From Chrysophaeum taylorii (Eukaryota; Sar; Pelagophyceae; Pelagomonadales; Pelagomonadaceae), in assembly GCA_029834535.1 (NCBI GenBank), contig JAQMWT010000432.1, positions 114,330 through 178,329 on the forward strand: a stretch of 64,000 bases of DNA. The letters run 5' to 3'. Positions within the stretch are counted from its first letter, which is position 1. Every line of letters begins with the position of its first letter. Under the pieces are notes generated by a model. The model was not told the DNA's origin, searched no databases, and was given only the letters and a program-made list of their open reading frames with translations. Shown piece by piece: positions 47,289-57,077 of this stretch. Made by a program: the position numbers and the translations under genes.

Positions 47289-50093
47289 ATGCGTTCCACA
47301 ACAGGAGGTGAGCGGCGGAGTCGGCGGAATCGCATTAGCATTCGGCAAAAGAGGCGGCGTCGGCTCGAGCGGATCGGGTGGTGTCTCGCGGGCGGGGTAG
47401 CATGTTTCCTGCTTCGTCGCGTCATCCAACGCGTCATCGCTGCGGTCGTCGTAACGACGTTCGTGTTTCTCGACGTTATCCTCGCCAAGATGGTGGCGTT
47501 CGTTGTGCGGCGGGGTCCAAAGGAGTTCGTGTGGCACATCGAGTCGATCGCGATCAGACCGTCGTGGCTCGGGAAGCGGAACAGCGAGATCGTCGTTTAC
47601 GACTTCACGTGGGAAAACCCCGAGGGCTTTGAGAAGTTTCCGTACATGCTCCGCGTAAAGCGGCTCGTCATCGAGCTCGAGCTCGCGTCGGTCGCTCGCG
47701 CGATCAAGAACCGCGAGCTCGCGATCAACGTATCTGAAATGTTGCTAGACGACATGACGTTCCACTGCGAGCGGAACGTCGACGACGCGCTCAACCTGTG
47801 GGTCGCGCTGGACCTCCCGGATCAGGACGTCAACGCTGTGGTCAAGCGGCTGGGAGATATGCGCGCCCCGCCGCTCTCTGAGAACAACGACGCGCGGGCC
47901 TCCTCTCGGTGGAATTGGGACAGGGCGGCGTCGAGCGAGGCGCTCATCCAGCCGCTCCCGAAGAACGAGTACCAGCGCCAGAAGGAGCGGTCCCGGAAGA
48001 AGAAAAAGAAGGCCGCGATCGCGCGGTTTCTCCCGCGAAGATTCTCGTTGTCTGAGGACACGTGTGCGACATCTTCGTCGTCGTCGTCGTCCGGAAAGAA
48101 ACGGCTGACCAAATGGCCTTTTTCTTCGCGTCGCTCGCAGACCGGCGGCGGCTCCAAGAGTCCCCAAACGACGCCCAGGAACGCGTCGTCGAGCGGCCTC
48201 CACGAGTACACGCGACAGCCGACGCTGGTCGGGGACCCTCGACGGCGACCGCGGTGGGGGGTGCCGTTGCTGTTCGACATCGATCGCGTGAGCGCGACCA
48301 AGATAAAGGTGGAGGTTATGGACTTGCTCATGGTGCGGCGCCACCAGAACCTGTTGGGCCAGGACACGTCCATCAAGCTGGACTACGTGTCGTTTGGGCG
48401 CGACGCCCTCACGAGGCCCGATCCGCGTCGCGCGACGGGCGTCTACCTCGGAGAAATCGTATGGACGCTCATCAGCGCTCTCGTGAAGAAGATCGTCAAG
48501 TCGAAACCGAGCCGACTCGTGAAAAATTCGACGCTCGCCGTCGTGTTCGGGGTGACCGACCTCGCGCACTTCACTATTGCGAGAACCCTCGAACTCGCGA
48601 TCAACGCCCCGCCCCAAGCCTCCAAGCTCCTCGAGGCGCGGCGCCGCAAGCGCGACGGCACCTCGGCGGCGCTCGAGGTCAAGCTCCTCAGAGCCCGGCG
48701 GCTCATGGTGCACCAGGGCGACACCGGTGCTGTCTCGTGCCACGCGATCGTTCAGCTTCGCCACGGCGACGCCGACCGCTGGACGGCGGTCGACCAGGGA
48801 ACCTCGAAGATAAAAGTCTGGACGAGAGCACCGAAATGGGGCGAGACGTTCGACCTCGGTCCCGTCGACACGCTCAAGCAGGCACAACTCGTCATCACCT
48901 GCGTTCACCACGAACGCATCACGGGACCAAAAAATTTCACCCCCTGGAATTCTGCCTCCAACAAGATCGCAGTGGGGGAGGTCATCGTCCCCCTCGTCTC
49001 GATTTTTGGCCCGAGGGGACTCAGCCGCACGCGCTCGGTCGACGTCGTTGCCTGGTTCCGCCTCGGCGTTCCGACCGACGCGACTTTCTCCATCCTCGAC
49101 TCTCTTCAGACCGCGCTTCCCAACAACGAGACGATGAACCTCCTCCTCGGCGAGATTAAGCTCGGGATAAAGCTCACCGGCGCGGCGCACTGTCCCGACT
49201 TCGAGGAGTTTGCGACGCTCGCGCCGTCCATGAGCACCACCCTGAGCACCACCCTCAGTACCACCCTCAGCACTACCCTCAGCATCGCGCGCGCCCGTCG
49301 CTTCCACCGCCACATCGATGGCCATCGCCGCTCGGACGGCCATCGCCTCTCGGACGGCCATCGCCTTCCGAGCCTCGCCGTGATGCCCTCGGGCGACGGC
49401 CATCGCTTTTCGGACGGCCATCGCCTTCCGAGCCTCGCCGTGATGCCCTCGGGCGACGGCCATCGCTATTCGGACGGCCATCGCCTCACCAGCCTCGCCG
49501 TGATGCCCTCGGGCGACGGCCATCGCTTTTCTGACGGCCATCGACTCACCAGCCTCGCCGTGATGCCCTCGGGCGACGGCCATCGCTTTTCGGACGGCCA
49601 TCGACTCACCAGCCTCGCCGTGATGCCCTCGGGCGACGGCCATCGCTATTCGGACGGCCATCGACTCACCAGCCTCGCCGTGATGCCCTCGGGCGACGGC
49701 CATCGGTTTTCGCCGTCGGGCGACGGCCATCGGTTTTCGCCGTCGGGCGACGGCCATCGGTTTTCGCCGTCGGGCGACGGCCATCGGTTTTCGCCGTCGG
49801 GCGACGGCCATCGCTTTTCGGACGGTCATCGACTTACTTCCGAGCATCGATTCTCCGACGGACACCGACTCTCCACCCTCGCTGCCATCCCGGAGTCCAT
49901 GTCCGGCGATGGACACCTCGACTTTGACGACGGTCATCTCCCCACTATCCCCGAAGCCGCTACTGGAGATGGCGATCTTCCGGAATTCGCCGAGTCCAAG
50001 TCAGGAGATGGCCATCGACTCGAAACCGCTCTCTCTGACAATCACTTCTCTTTCTCCTCTGCCAGGCGCCCCTTCAATCGACTCTCGGAGTGA
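47289..50093 (+). CDS. Membrane-anchored C2-domain protein with GDGHRFSDGHRL repeat tail
   Basis: 934 residues in a single exon. Residues 28-72 are basic and hydrophobic with a membrane hairpin or anchor (GWCLAGGVACFLLRR ... VVVTTFVFLDVILAKMVAFV). Residues 75-165 (KEFVWHIESIAIRP ... EIVVYDFTWENPEGFEKFPY ... VIELELASVARAI) form a beta-rich segment reminiscent of tubular lipid-transfer modules, only by pattern. Residues about 465-600 are C2-like (ALEVKLLRARRLMVHQGDTG ... AIVQL ... WTRAPKWGETFDLG ... AQLVITCVHH ... GEVIVPLVSI). Residues about 674-850 are tandem repeats rich in Gly, Asp, His and Arg. The whole suggests an ER/plasma-membrane contact or lipid-binding protein. An antisense frame across most of the gene is also open but is a by-product of the repeat and codon bias. 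Confidence 0.75.
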   Translation: MRSTTGGERRSRRNRISIRQKRRRRLERIGWCLAGGVACFLLRRVIQRVIAAVVVTTFVFLDVILAKMVAFVVRRGPKEFVWHIESIAIRPSWLGKRNSEIVVYDFTWENPEGFEKFPYMLRVKRLVIELELASVARAIKNRELAINVSEMLLDDMTFHCERNVDDALNLWVALDLPDQDVNAVVKRLGDMRAPPLSENNDARASSRWNWDRAASSEALIQPLPKNEYQRQKERSRKKKKKAAIARFLPRRFSLSEDTCATSSSSSSSGKKRLTKWPFSSRRSQTGGGSKSPQTTPRNASSSGLHEYTRQPTLVGDPRRRPRWGVPLLFDIDRVSATKIKVEVMDLLMVRRHQNLLGQDTSIKLDYVSFGRDALTRPDPRRATGVYLGEIVWTLISALVKKIVKSKPSRLVKNSTLAVVFGVTDLAHFTIARTLELAINAPPQASKLLEARRRKRDGTSAALEVKLLRARRLMVHQGDTGAVSCHAIVQLRHGDADRWTAVDQGTSKIKVWTRAPKWGETFDLGPVDTLKQAQLVITCVHHERITGPKNFTPWNSASNKIAVGEVIVPLVSIFGPRGLSRTRSVDVVAWFRLGVPTDATFSILDSLQTALPNNETMNLLLGEIKLGIKLTGAAHCPDFEEFATLAPSMSTTLSTTLSTTLSTTLSIARARRFHRHIDGHRRSDGHRLSDGHRLPSLAVMPSGDGHRFSDGHRLPSLAVMPSGDGHRYSDGHRLTSLAVMPSGDGHRFSDGHRLTSLAVMPSGDGHRFSDGHRLTSLAVMPSGDGHRYSDGHRLTSLAVMPSGDGHRFSPSGDGHRFSPSGDGHRFSPSGDGHRFSPSGDGHRFSDGHRLTSEHRFSDGHRLSTLAAIPESMSGDGHLDFDDGHLPTIPEAATGDGDLPEFAESKSGDGHRLETALSDNHFSFSSARRPFNRLSE
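49312..49870 (+). repeat. In-frame coding tandem repeats (60-bp and 27-bp units)
   Basis: About five to six 60-bp units encode SGDGHRFSDGHRLTSLAVMP (49386-49697). Four to five 27-bp units encode PSGDGHRFS (49697-49815). Shorter DGHR pieces lie on both sides. Units differ by a few bases (cttttc/ctattc giving Phe/Tyr; cttccg/ctcacc giving LP/LT), showing recent amplification and shuffling. Confidence 0.95.
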
Positions 50094-50536
50094 GTGAGAG
50101 GGACCCCGCCGGATGTGCGACCCACAACAGTACCTCTGTGTATGTATGTCTCCCGCTCGGGAAACAGCAACATGCATCGCACACCATCATCTCGCACAAC
50201 ATCAAGTCCATTCGTTCTTCAGCAGAGGTGGACGTGTGTTTATTGCCTAGAACTTCGACACGAAGAAGAAGAAGAAGAAGAAAGAAAGAAGAAGAATGCT
50301 ATTTTTTTCTTCAGGGGAGCAAGCTAGCTGGCTGTACCAGCCCTAGCAGACGTGTCGTCGACAACGAAGCCTCGAAAGAGATTATACATAATAATACGGG
50401 TCCCAGAGAGGGCAGCATGTCGTGTTGGTTGGGAGACAGCATGGGACCTTCTCTCAACAACAAAAGAGAGAGACCAGTCTCCGCACAAGGAGAGGCCGGG
50501 TGTCTTATTGACTTGCGAAGAAGAATAAGAAGGAGA
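50094..50536. other. Convergent intergenic region
   Basis: It holds the 3' flanks of two convergent genes. A purine (AAG)n run lies at 50262-50296. No gene seen. Confidence 0.4.
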
Positions 50537-51862
50537 CTACTTGAAGACCTTGGCGTCGGTGACGCGCTTGCCCTCGAGGAAGCCGTCAACGTCTGCGCTC
50601 CAGTACTCGTAGACAAAGGCCTTCATCTTGTCGTCAAGGGGGGGCTCCAACTTGGTCCAGTGGTAATGCTGGGCGTCGTCGTTGGCATCGATGAGGTGCT
50701 GGCAGGTCTGGGAGCGGAAGAGCCAGAGACCCGAGATCTCTATAGGCTCTTTGCCAAACTCCTCCGATCCGGTGACAAACATGGTCCCAAAAGCCCATTT
50801 GCGGATCTCGCCTGAACGCTGGACGAAGCCGCCGACGAGGTTCGCTGTCATGAAGAGCTTTGTGTTTTCGTGGTTGTACTTGTAGCGGCAGAACCAGAGA
50901 GACCAGCCCTTGGCGTCGAACAGCTCCCAGAACTGCTTCATCGATACCTCGGGCGGGTTATTCGAATAGATCTTCTTCCAGACGTCCCCGATAAACTCCG
51001 AGGGCTCGTTCTTGTCGAGGACCTTGAGCGGGTGGTCCTTCTTCTTCTCCTTGGGCGGTTCGTCAGAAGGCTCGGGGGGCGGCTTCTCGGCCTTCTTTTT
51101 GGGAGCATCCTCTCCTTTCTTCTTCTCCTCTCCCTTTGACTTCTTCTCCTTCTTCTCCTTTTTACTGCTCCCCGGGGACGCAGGCGGAGCCGCCGGGGGC
51201 TTGGGAGCGTCGGCCGGCGCGAGCTCGGCGTCGGCCAACGCGACCTCCCCGATGACCGCGATGAACTGGGGCTGGTGAACGCAGAGGTCAAACCAGCGCA
51301 TCACGTTCGGAAACTGAGCGCGGAACTTGGGGTCCATCGCGAGCTTGGCCGGGTAGACGAGCGCCGAGGCGATGGTGATGTCAGCGAGCGTGAGACTCTC
51401 GCCGACCACGTAAGTCTTGTCGAGGAGGTGGGCGTCGAGGGTCGCGAGGGCCTTGGCAACGTGCTCCTTGGCTTTTGCGTAGGCCGTCGGGTTGAAGGGC
51501 ATGTACCCGATTATCGGGTATACCCACATCGTACACGGCAGCTCGAGCTCGTGGCCGCAAAAGTCGATCCACGAGTCGATGACGGCAGACTCGTAGAAGG
51601 TGCGCCCGTACAGATCCGTGTCGCGCCGCAGCCTCGCGATGTACCGCGCGATGGCGTTCGACTCGAAGATCGGCCCAGAAGGCGTCGACAGCACGGGGAC
51701 CTTGCCCATCGGGGACATCGCCAGAAACTCCGCAGACTTGCCCGTCGTCTCCATGTCAAAGTCCTCGGGCACCTCCACATCGATCCCCTGGTACTCGGCC
51801 GCGATGAGCGCCTTGAACGCCCGGAAGTTCGCGGGGTACGTGTACAGCTTGAGCGACGACAT
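50537..51862 (-). CDS. EEF1G: Translation elongation factor eEF1B gamma subunit
   Basis: 441 residues in a single exon. Residues 1-80 are a GST N-terminal fold (SLKLYTYPANFRAFKALIAA ... MSPMGKVPVLSTPSGPIFES, NAIARYIAR). Residues 90-205 are a GST C-terminal domain (GESLTLADITIASAL, FPNVMRWFDLCV). Residues 215-275 are a Lys/Pro/Glu linker. Residues 280-441 are the EF1G domain (HPLKVLDKNEPSEFIGDVWK, GWSLWFCRYKYNHENTKLFM, NLVGGFVQRSGEIRKWAFGT, ISGLWLFRSQ). Full length for the family. It anchors the eEF1B nucleotide-exchange complex that recharges eEF1A with GTP, in the cytosol. The ATG at 51862 gives the conserved start. Confidence 0.95.
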   Translation of the reverse strand: MSSLKLYTYPANFRAFKALIAAEYQGIDVEVPEDFDMETTGKSAEFLAMSPMGKVPVLSTPSGPIFESNAIARYIARLRRDTDLYGRTFYESAVIDSWIDFCGHELELPCTMWVYPIIGYMPFNPTAYAKAKEHVAKALATLDAHLLDKTYVVGESLTLADITIASALVYPAKLAMDPKFRAQFPNVMRWFDLCVHQPQFIAVIGEVALADAELAPADAPKPPAAPPASPGSSKKEKKEKKSKGEEKKKGEDAPKKKAEKPPPEPSDEPPKEKKKDHPLKVLDKNEPSEFIGDVWKKIYSNNPPEVSMKQFWELFDAKGWSLWFCRYKYNHENTKLFMTANLVGGFVQRSGEIRKWAFGTMFVTGSEEFGKEPIEISGLWLFRSQTCQHLIDANDDAQHYHWTKLEPPLDDKMKAFVYEYWSADVDGFLEGKRVTDAKVFK

Positions 51863-51934
51863 CGCCGCCGAGATCGCCGATAACTAGTTAGTTAGGTGTG
51901 GCTAACACTTACCCTCCTGTAACGAAGACGACTC

Positions 51935-52435
51935 CCACCCACATCCTTCATGCCCCCCACACACACCCCCCTCTTAGCAGTCGACATTTAAAGACGGCTG
52001 CATAATAGAGGCAAAGGCGGCCCAAACTCGCCGCATCTACCGTGAGTGGGGGATCGCCAACGCATTAGGCCGGGCTCGCTGCGCCCTCACCGCCCTCACC
52101 CATGTCGCCGCCTCGGGGAACCCCACCCAGGCCACCCGATCCCAGCAGGACGTCACCCTTCGTCGCACATACGTCCGGCGGCAGCATGCGTACGACCTAC
52201 GGGCGGGGCCAGCCCTCTCTTCGCCTGCCCCACGACTCGGCGATGACCCCGACTAGGTCCCGCATACTTATCTCCGCCCGTCCGGCACATCCCTCCTCCC
52301 CCACAAAACCACCCACATCCTTCATGCCCCGTACACACACCCCCCTCTTAGCAGTCCTTACTGCTAATCGACAGATGTTTGTCTGTTTGTCTGTTTGTCT
52401 GTTTGTCTGTTTGTCTGTCTGTCTGTTTGTCTTTA
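51935..52435 (-). repeat. Two reverse copies of the Helitron-family end motif and a (TGTT/TGTC)n run
   Basis: Accacatccttcatgcccc...cacccccctcttagcagtc appears at about 51940-51985 and again at 52308-52358. Between them is a 300-bp unassigned spacer with no recognised coding capacity. Actgctaatcgacagatgtt then leads into tgtctgtttgtctgt repeats to 52435. Acagacaaacatctgt-type sequences here can fold into a short hairpin. Confidence 0.65.
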
Positions 52436-53432
52436 ACAAGTGCAGGCCAGTAAGTTCACCTAGTCCCAAGTAAGTTCACCTAGTCCCAATCTCTAACCCT
52501 AGTAAGTTCACCTTGTCCCAGTAAGTTTCATATAAGTTCACCTGGTCAGTAAGTTCACCTAGCTCACACCAACTCCTTTCAGCTCGTCGCTCTCGCCTCC
52601 GCCAATCTAAGCTGCTTTGATCCGCACGCGCCGCCAACCTTTGAGTTTACTCTAAAAACCCTTTACTCTAAAAACCCCAGTAAGTTTACCTGGTCCCAGT
52701 TTTACCTGGCCACTCAGTTCACCTAGTCCCAACCTCAAACCCCAGTAAGTCCACGTGGTCCCAGTAAGTTCACTTATAGTGCGCGTGTAGACGCCGGGAG
52801 GGGGCGTATCGGTATTGCGCAGCACGTGTGGGGTAGGGTGGAGTCGTCGACTCAGAAGAGCATATTCTTGTGGTTGCCGATCGACAGAGAGCCACGTAGA
52901 GCTGGACGTGGCAGAAGACGGGCTTCGCCAAGAGGACGCCGACCTCGCGGGGCGTCTGGCCCTGGCTCTTGTTGATCGTTTGGCGTCGGCGGGCCTTAAG
53001 GGATACAGGTTGGAGGAGCCTCGGTGACACGACACGATCGATCATGTATCTGGTACCGTTGCAGTGGCCGTGCGACGGGTCGAGGTTGCGAAGACTTTAA
53101 GCTCGCGATCAAAGTCAGCATGCCGTTGGTTGTCAGGGAGTTCAAAACTCGACTGTAAAGAGCGAGGCGTCGGCTTCCGACCCAACCTAGTCGGCCGAAA
53201 AGAACTCCGACGCCTCGTCTCCGGGAAAAAAAGGCCGCGGTCATGCGCGCGTTGTCAGCATCGACAACATCGTTTCGACGGGGCGTGAGAATGGCGCGCC
53301 GAAAGAGCCGCCGCGGGTCGTGGAAATAGTCTGCGAGGTCGCCGTAGACGGCTTGGAGGATCACTGTCTGGTTCTCGCGCCTACCTGATCCTTACTCTCG
53401 CGCCTACCTGATCCTTACCCTAAATCGAGGGA
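52436..53432 (-). mobile_element. Helitron helicase-tail module, copy B
   Basis: Reverse orientation. It begins acaagtgcaggccagtaagt (the end motif), passes through about 350 bp of ccagtaagttcacctgg tandem units, then the helicase C-terminal fragment in minus-strand frames ([40 protein letters not shown]). It ends at cctaaatcgagggac. About 1.0 kb. Very similar to copies A, C and D; frameshifted. Confidence 0.85.
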
Positions 53433-53479
53433 CATACACACAGACAAACAGACAAACATCTGTCGATTAGTAGTTAGGA

Positions 53480-54482
53480 ACAAGTGCAGGCCAGTAAGTT
53501 CGCCAGTAAGTTCACCTGGTCCCAATCTCTAACCTCAGTAAGTTCACCTGGTCCCAGTAAGTTCACCTAGTCCCAATCTCTAACCCCAGTAAGTTCGGCG
53601 TAAGCCCACTCGTGCTCACATCCACTCACCCCACTCTCCTTCGAGCTCGTCGCTCTCACCCCCGCCAATCTAAGCTGCTTTGATCCGTACACGCCGCTAG
53701 CCTTTGCGTTCACTCTAAAAACCCCAGTAAGTTCACTTGGTCCCAGTAAGTTCACCTGGTCACTAGTTCACCTAGTCCCAATCTCAAACCCCAGTAAGTT
53801 CACCTGGTCCCAGTAAGTTCACCTACAGTGCGCGTGTAGACGCCGGGAGGGGGCTTATCGGTATTGCGCAGCACGTGTGGGGTAGGGTGGAGTCGTCGAC
53901 TCAGAAGAGGATATCCTCGGGGTTGCCGATCGACAGAGAGCCACGTAGAGCTGGACGTGACAGAAGACGGGCTTCGCCAAGAGGACGCCGACCTCGCGGG
54001 GCGTCTGGCCCTGGCTCTTGGTGATCGTTTGGCGTCGGCGGGCCTTACGGGATACAGGTTGGAGGAGCCTCGGTGACAACGACACGATCGATCATGTATC
54101 TGGTACCGTTGCAGTGGCCGTGCGACGGGTCGAGGTTGCGAAGACTTTAAGCTCGCGATCAAAGTCAGCATGCCGTTGGTTGTCAGGGAGTTCAAACTCG
54201 ACTGTAAAGAGCGAGGCGTCGTCTTCCGACCCAACCTAGTCAGCCGAAAAGAACTCCGACGCCTCGTCTCCGGGAAAAAAAGGCCGCGGTCATGCGCGCG
54301 TTGTCAGCATCGACAACATCGTTTCGACGGGGCGTGAGAATGGCGCGCTGAAAGAGCCGCCGCGGGTCGTGGAAATAGTCTGCGAGGTCGCCGTAGACGG
54401 CTTGGAGGATCACTGTCTGGCTCTCGCGCCTACCTGATCCTTACTCTCGCGCCTATCTGATCCTTACCCTAAATCGAGGGAC
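53480..54482 (-). mobile_element. Helitron helicase-tail module, copy C (head-to-tail with B)
   Basis: Same structure and orientation as copy B, starting acaagtgcagg at 53480 and ending ctaaatcgaggg at about 54480. Copies B and C are separated by 48 bp containing the hairpin-forming cagacaaacatctgtcgatt sequence. Copy C carries synonymous and indel differences from B but keeps the same frames over long stretches. Confidence 0.85.
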
Positions 54483-54614
54483 AGACAAACAGACAAACAG
54501 ACAAACAGACAAACATCTGTCGATTAGTAGTTAGGAAATGTCGACTGTTAAGAGGGGGGTGTGTGTGGGGAGCATGAAGGATGTGGGTGGGTTTGTGGGG
54601 TATGAGGGACGCCC
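54483..54614 (+). repeat. Junction: CAGACAAA repeats plus end motif, centre of inverted copies C and D
   Basis: Acagacaaacagacaaac repeats lead to acatctgtcgattagtagtt, then aaatgtcgactgttaagagg and gtggggagcatgaaggatgtg. This marks the centre of the C/D inverted repeat. Confidence 0.75.
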
Positions 54615-55617
54615 CTTTAGGGTAAGGATCAGCTAGGCCCGCGAGCCAGGCATTGATCCTCCAAGGCGTCTACGGCGACCTCGCAGACTATTTCCACGAC
54701 CCGCGGCGGCTCTTTCAGCGCGCCATTCTCACGCCCCGTCGAAACGATGTTGTCGATGCTGACAACGCGCGCATGACCGCGACCTTTTTTTCCCGGAGAC
54801 GAGGCGTCGGAGTTCTTTGACTAGGTTGGGTCGGAAGACGACGCCTCGCTCTTAACAGTCGAGTTTTCAACTCCCTGACAACCAACGGCATGCTGACTTT
54901 GATTGCGAGCTTAAAGTCTTCGCAACCTCGACCCGTCGCACGGCCACTGCAACGGTACCAGATACATGATCGATCGTGTGGTGTCGCCGAGGCTCCTCCA
55001 ACCTGTATCCCTTAAGGCCCGCCGACGCCAAACGATCGACAAGAGCCAGGGCCAGACGCCCCGCGAGGTCGGCGTCCTCTTGGCGAAGCCCGTCTTCTGC
55101 CACGTCCAGCTCTACGTGGCTCTCTGTCGATCGGCAACCCCGAGGATATCCTCTTCTTGGTCGACGACTCCACCCTACTCCACACGTGCTGCGCAATACC
55201 GATAAGCCCCCTCCCGGCGTCTACACGCGCACTGTAGTTAACTTACTGGGACCAGGTGAACTTACTGGAACCAGGTGAACTTACTGGGGTTAGAGATTGG
55301 GGCTATAGGTGAACTTAGTGACCAGGTGAACTTACTGAGACCAAGTGTGAACTTACTGGGGCTTTTAGAGTAAACTCAAAAAAGCTTAGCGGCGTGTGCG
55401 GATCAAAGCAGCTTAGATTGGCGGGGGTGAGAGCGACGAGCTCGAAGGAGAGTGGGGTGAGTGGGTGCGGGTTTACGCCGAACTTACGGGGGTTAGAGAT
55501 TGGGTTTACGCCGAATTTACTGGGGTTAGAGATTGGGACTAGGTGAACTTAACGGGACCAGGTGAACTTACTGGGGTTAGAGATTGGGACTAGGTGAACT
55601 TACTGGCCTGCACTTGT
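54615..55617 (+). mobile_element. Helitron helicase-tail module, copy D (inverted relative to B and C)
   Basis: It starts ctttagggtaaggatcag and runs through the helicase fragment in plus-strand frames ([57 protein letters not shown]). The tandem ggtgaacttactgg units then extend to cctgcacttgt at 55617. Together with copy C it forms an imperfect palindrome with arms of about 1 kb. Its end lies 76 bp upstream of the DDX6 start codon. Confidence 0.85.
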
Positions 55618-55692
55618 CGACCTTAAAGACGACTCCATACATACCCTCGTCGCTGCACGATGTCGCAAGCAGAATAGAAGCAAGAAAACAAA

Positions 55693-57042
55693 ATGTCAGC
55701 GGATGAGGAGGACGAGGAGCAGTGGAAGTCCGAGCTCAAGCTCCCAGCGCCCGACGAGCGGTTCAAAACGGAGGACGTGACCCTGACCAAAGGTCAGGAG
55801 TTCGAGGATTATTTTCTCAAGCGGGAGCTCCTGATGGGGATTTTCGAGAAAGGGTTTGAGAGACCATCGCCCGTCCAAGAGAGAGCGATCCCAATCATTT
55901 TGCAGAACCGAAACGTGTTAGCACGCGCGAAGAATGGAACAGGGAAGACTGCGGCGTTTATCATCCCGTGCTTGGAGAAAACGGACCCGACAAAACCGTT
56001 TATCCAAGTGCTCATACTCATTCCCACGCGAGAGCTAGCGCTCCAGACGTTGGCCGCAGAGTCTGGCTCCGTGTCATTGTTTGCACGACTCGTGCTGTTA
56101 ACAAACAAACAAACAAACAAAGACCTGTCTTCTCGCGCGTTTCCATCCATCGTCGACGGCGGTTTTCTTCTTATCTCAGGTCGGCCGTCGTGAGAGAGTT
56201 GGGGAAGCACATGAGAGTCGAGTGCATGGTTTCCACCGGCGGAACTTCGTTAAAGGACGATATCATGCGACTGTATAAGCCCGTGCACGTCCTCGTCGGC
56301 ACGCCCGGCCGCGTGCTAGATCTCGCCGACAAGGTCGCCTCTTTGGCTAAGGTTCACACTTTGATAATGGACGAAGCCGACAAATTATTATCCCCCGAGT
56401 TTCAACCTCTCATCGAACGACTGGTTGTTCATTGCCAGAAACCGCAGATTTGTCTCTTTAGCGCCACCTTCCCGGTCTCCGTCAAGGACTTCAAGGACAA
56501 GTTAGACTCGCCTTACGAAATCAATCTCATGGACGACTTGACTCTGAAAGGCATCACGCAGTTCTACGCCTTTGTCGAAGAACGACAAAAATTACACATC
56601 CTGCACGCGCTCTTCGCGAAGTTAGAAATCAATCAAAGCGTCATATTTTGTAATTCTGTTCACCGCGTCGAGCAATTAGCCAAGAAGATTACCCAACTCG
56701 GCTATAGTTGCTTCTACATCCACGCGAAGATGCAACAGTCTCATCGCAATCGTGTCTTCCACGAATTTCGTAGCGGCTCGACGCGCCACCTCGTTAGCAG
56801 CGATTTGTTTACGCGAGGCATCGACGTCCAGTCCGTCAACGTCGTCATCAACTTTGACTTCCCAAAAAATTCGGAGACCTACCTTCATCGAATTGGGAGA
56901 GCTGGCAGGTTTGGCCATTTGGGCCTCGCTATTAATTTGATCACCTTTGATGATCGATTCAACCTCTTTCGCATCGAGTCTGAATTAGCCACCGAAATTG
57001 GACCTATCCCGCCTACCATCGAACGCGAACTATATTGCCGCT

Positions 57043-57044
<2 letters not shown>
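55693..57044 (+). CDS. DDX6: DEAD-box RNA helicase DDX6/Dhh1/Me31B
   Basis: Exon 1 is 55693-56048, a 131-nt intron is 56049-56179, and exon 2 is 56180-57044, giving 406 residues. The join reads [20 protein letters not shown], exactly as in DDX6 orthologues. All motifs are present: Q motif ([13 protein letters not shown]), I ([11 protein letters not shown]), Ia (PTRELALQT), GG (VSTGGTSL), Ib (GTPGRVLDL), II (DEADKL), III (SATFP), IV (VIFCNSV), V ([10 protein letters not shown]) and VI ([13 protein letters not shown]). [20 protein letters not shown] is the family's typical N-flank. It represses translation and promotes decapping in P-bodies. The donor is GTTGGC rather than GTRAGT, and the intron has an (AACA)n run. 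The upstream flank is Helitron-derived, so its promoter may lie inside or right beside the repeat. Confidence 0.95.

Positions 57045-57077
<33 letters not shown>

Noticed and set aside
47745-49937. 730-codon minus-strand gene
   Set aside because: It is antisense to a C2-domain protein with real domains, and its repeats mirror the sense repeat; no domain in the antisense protein.
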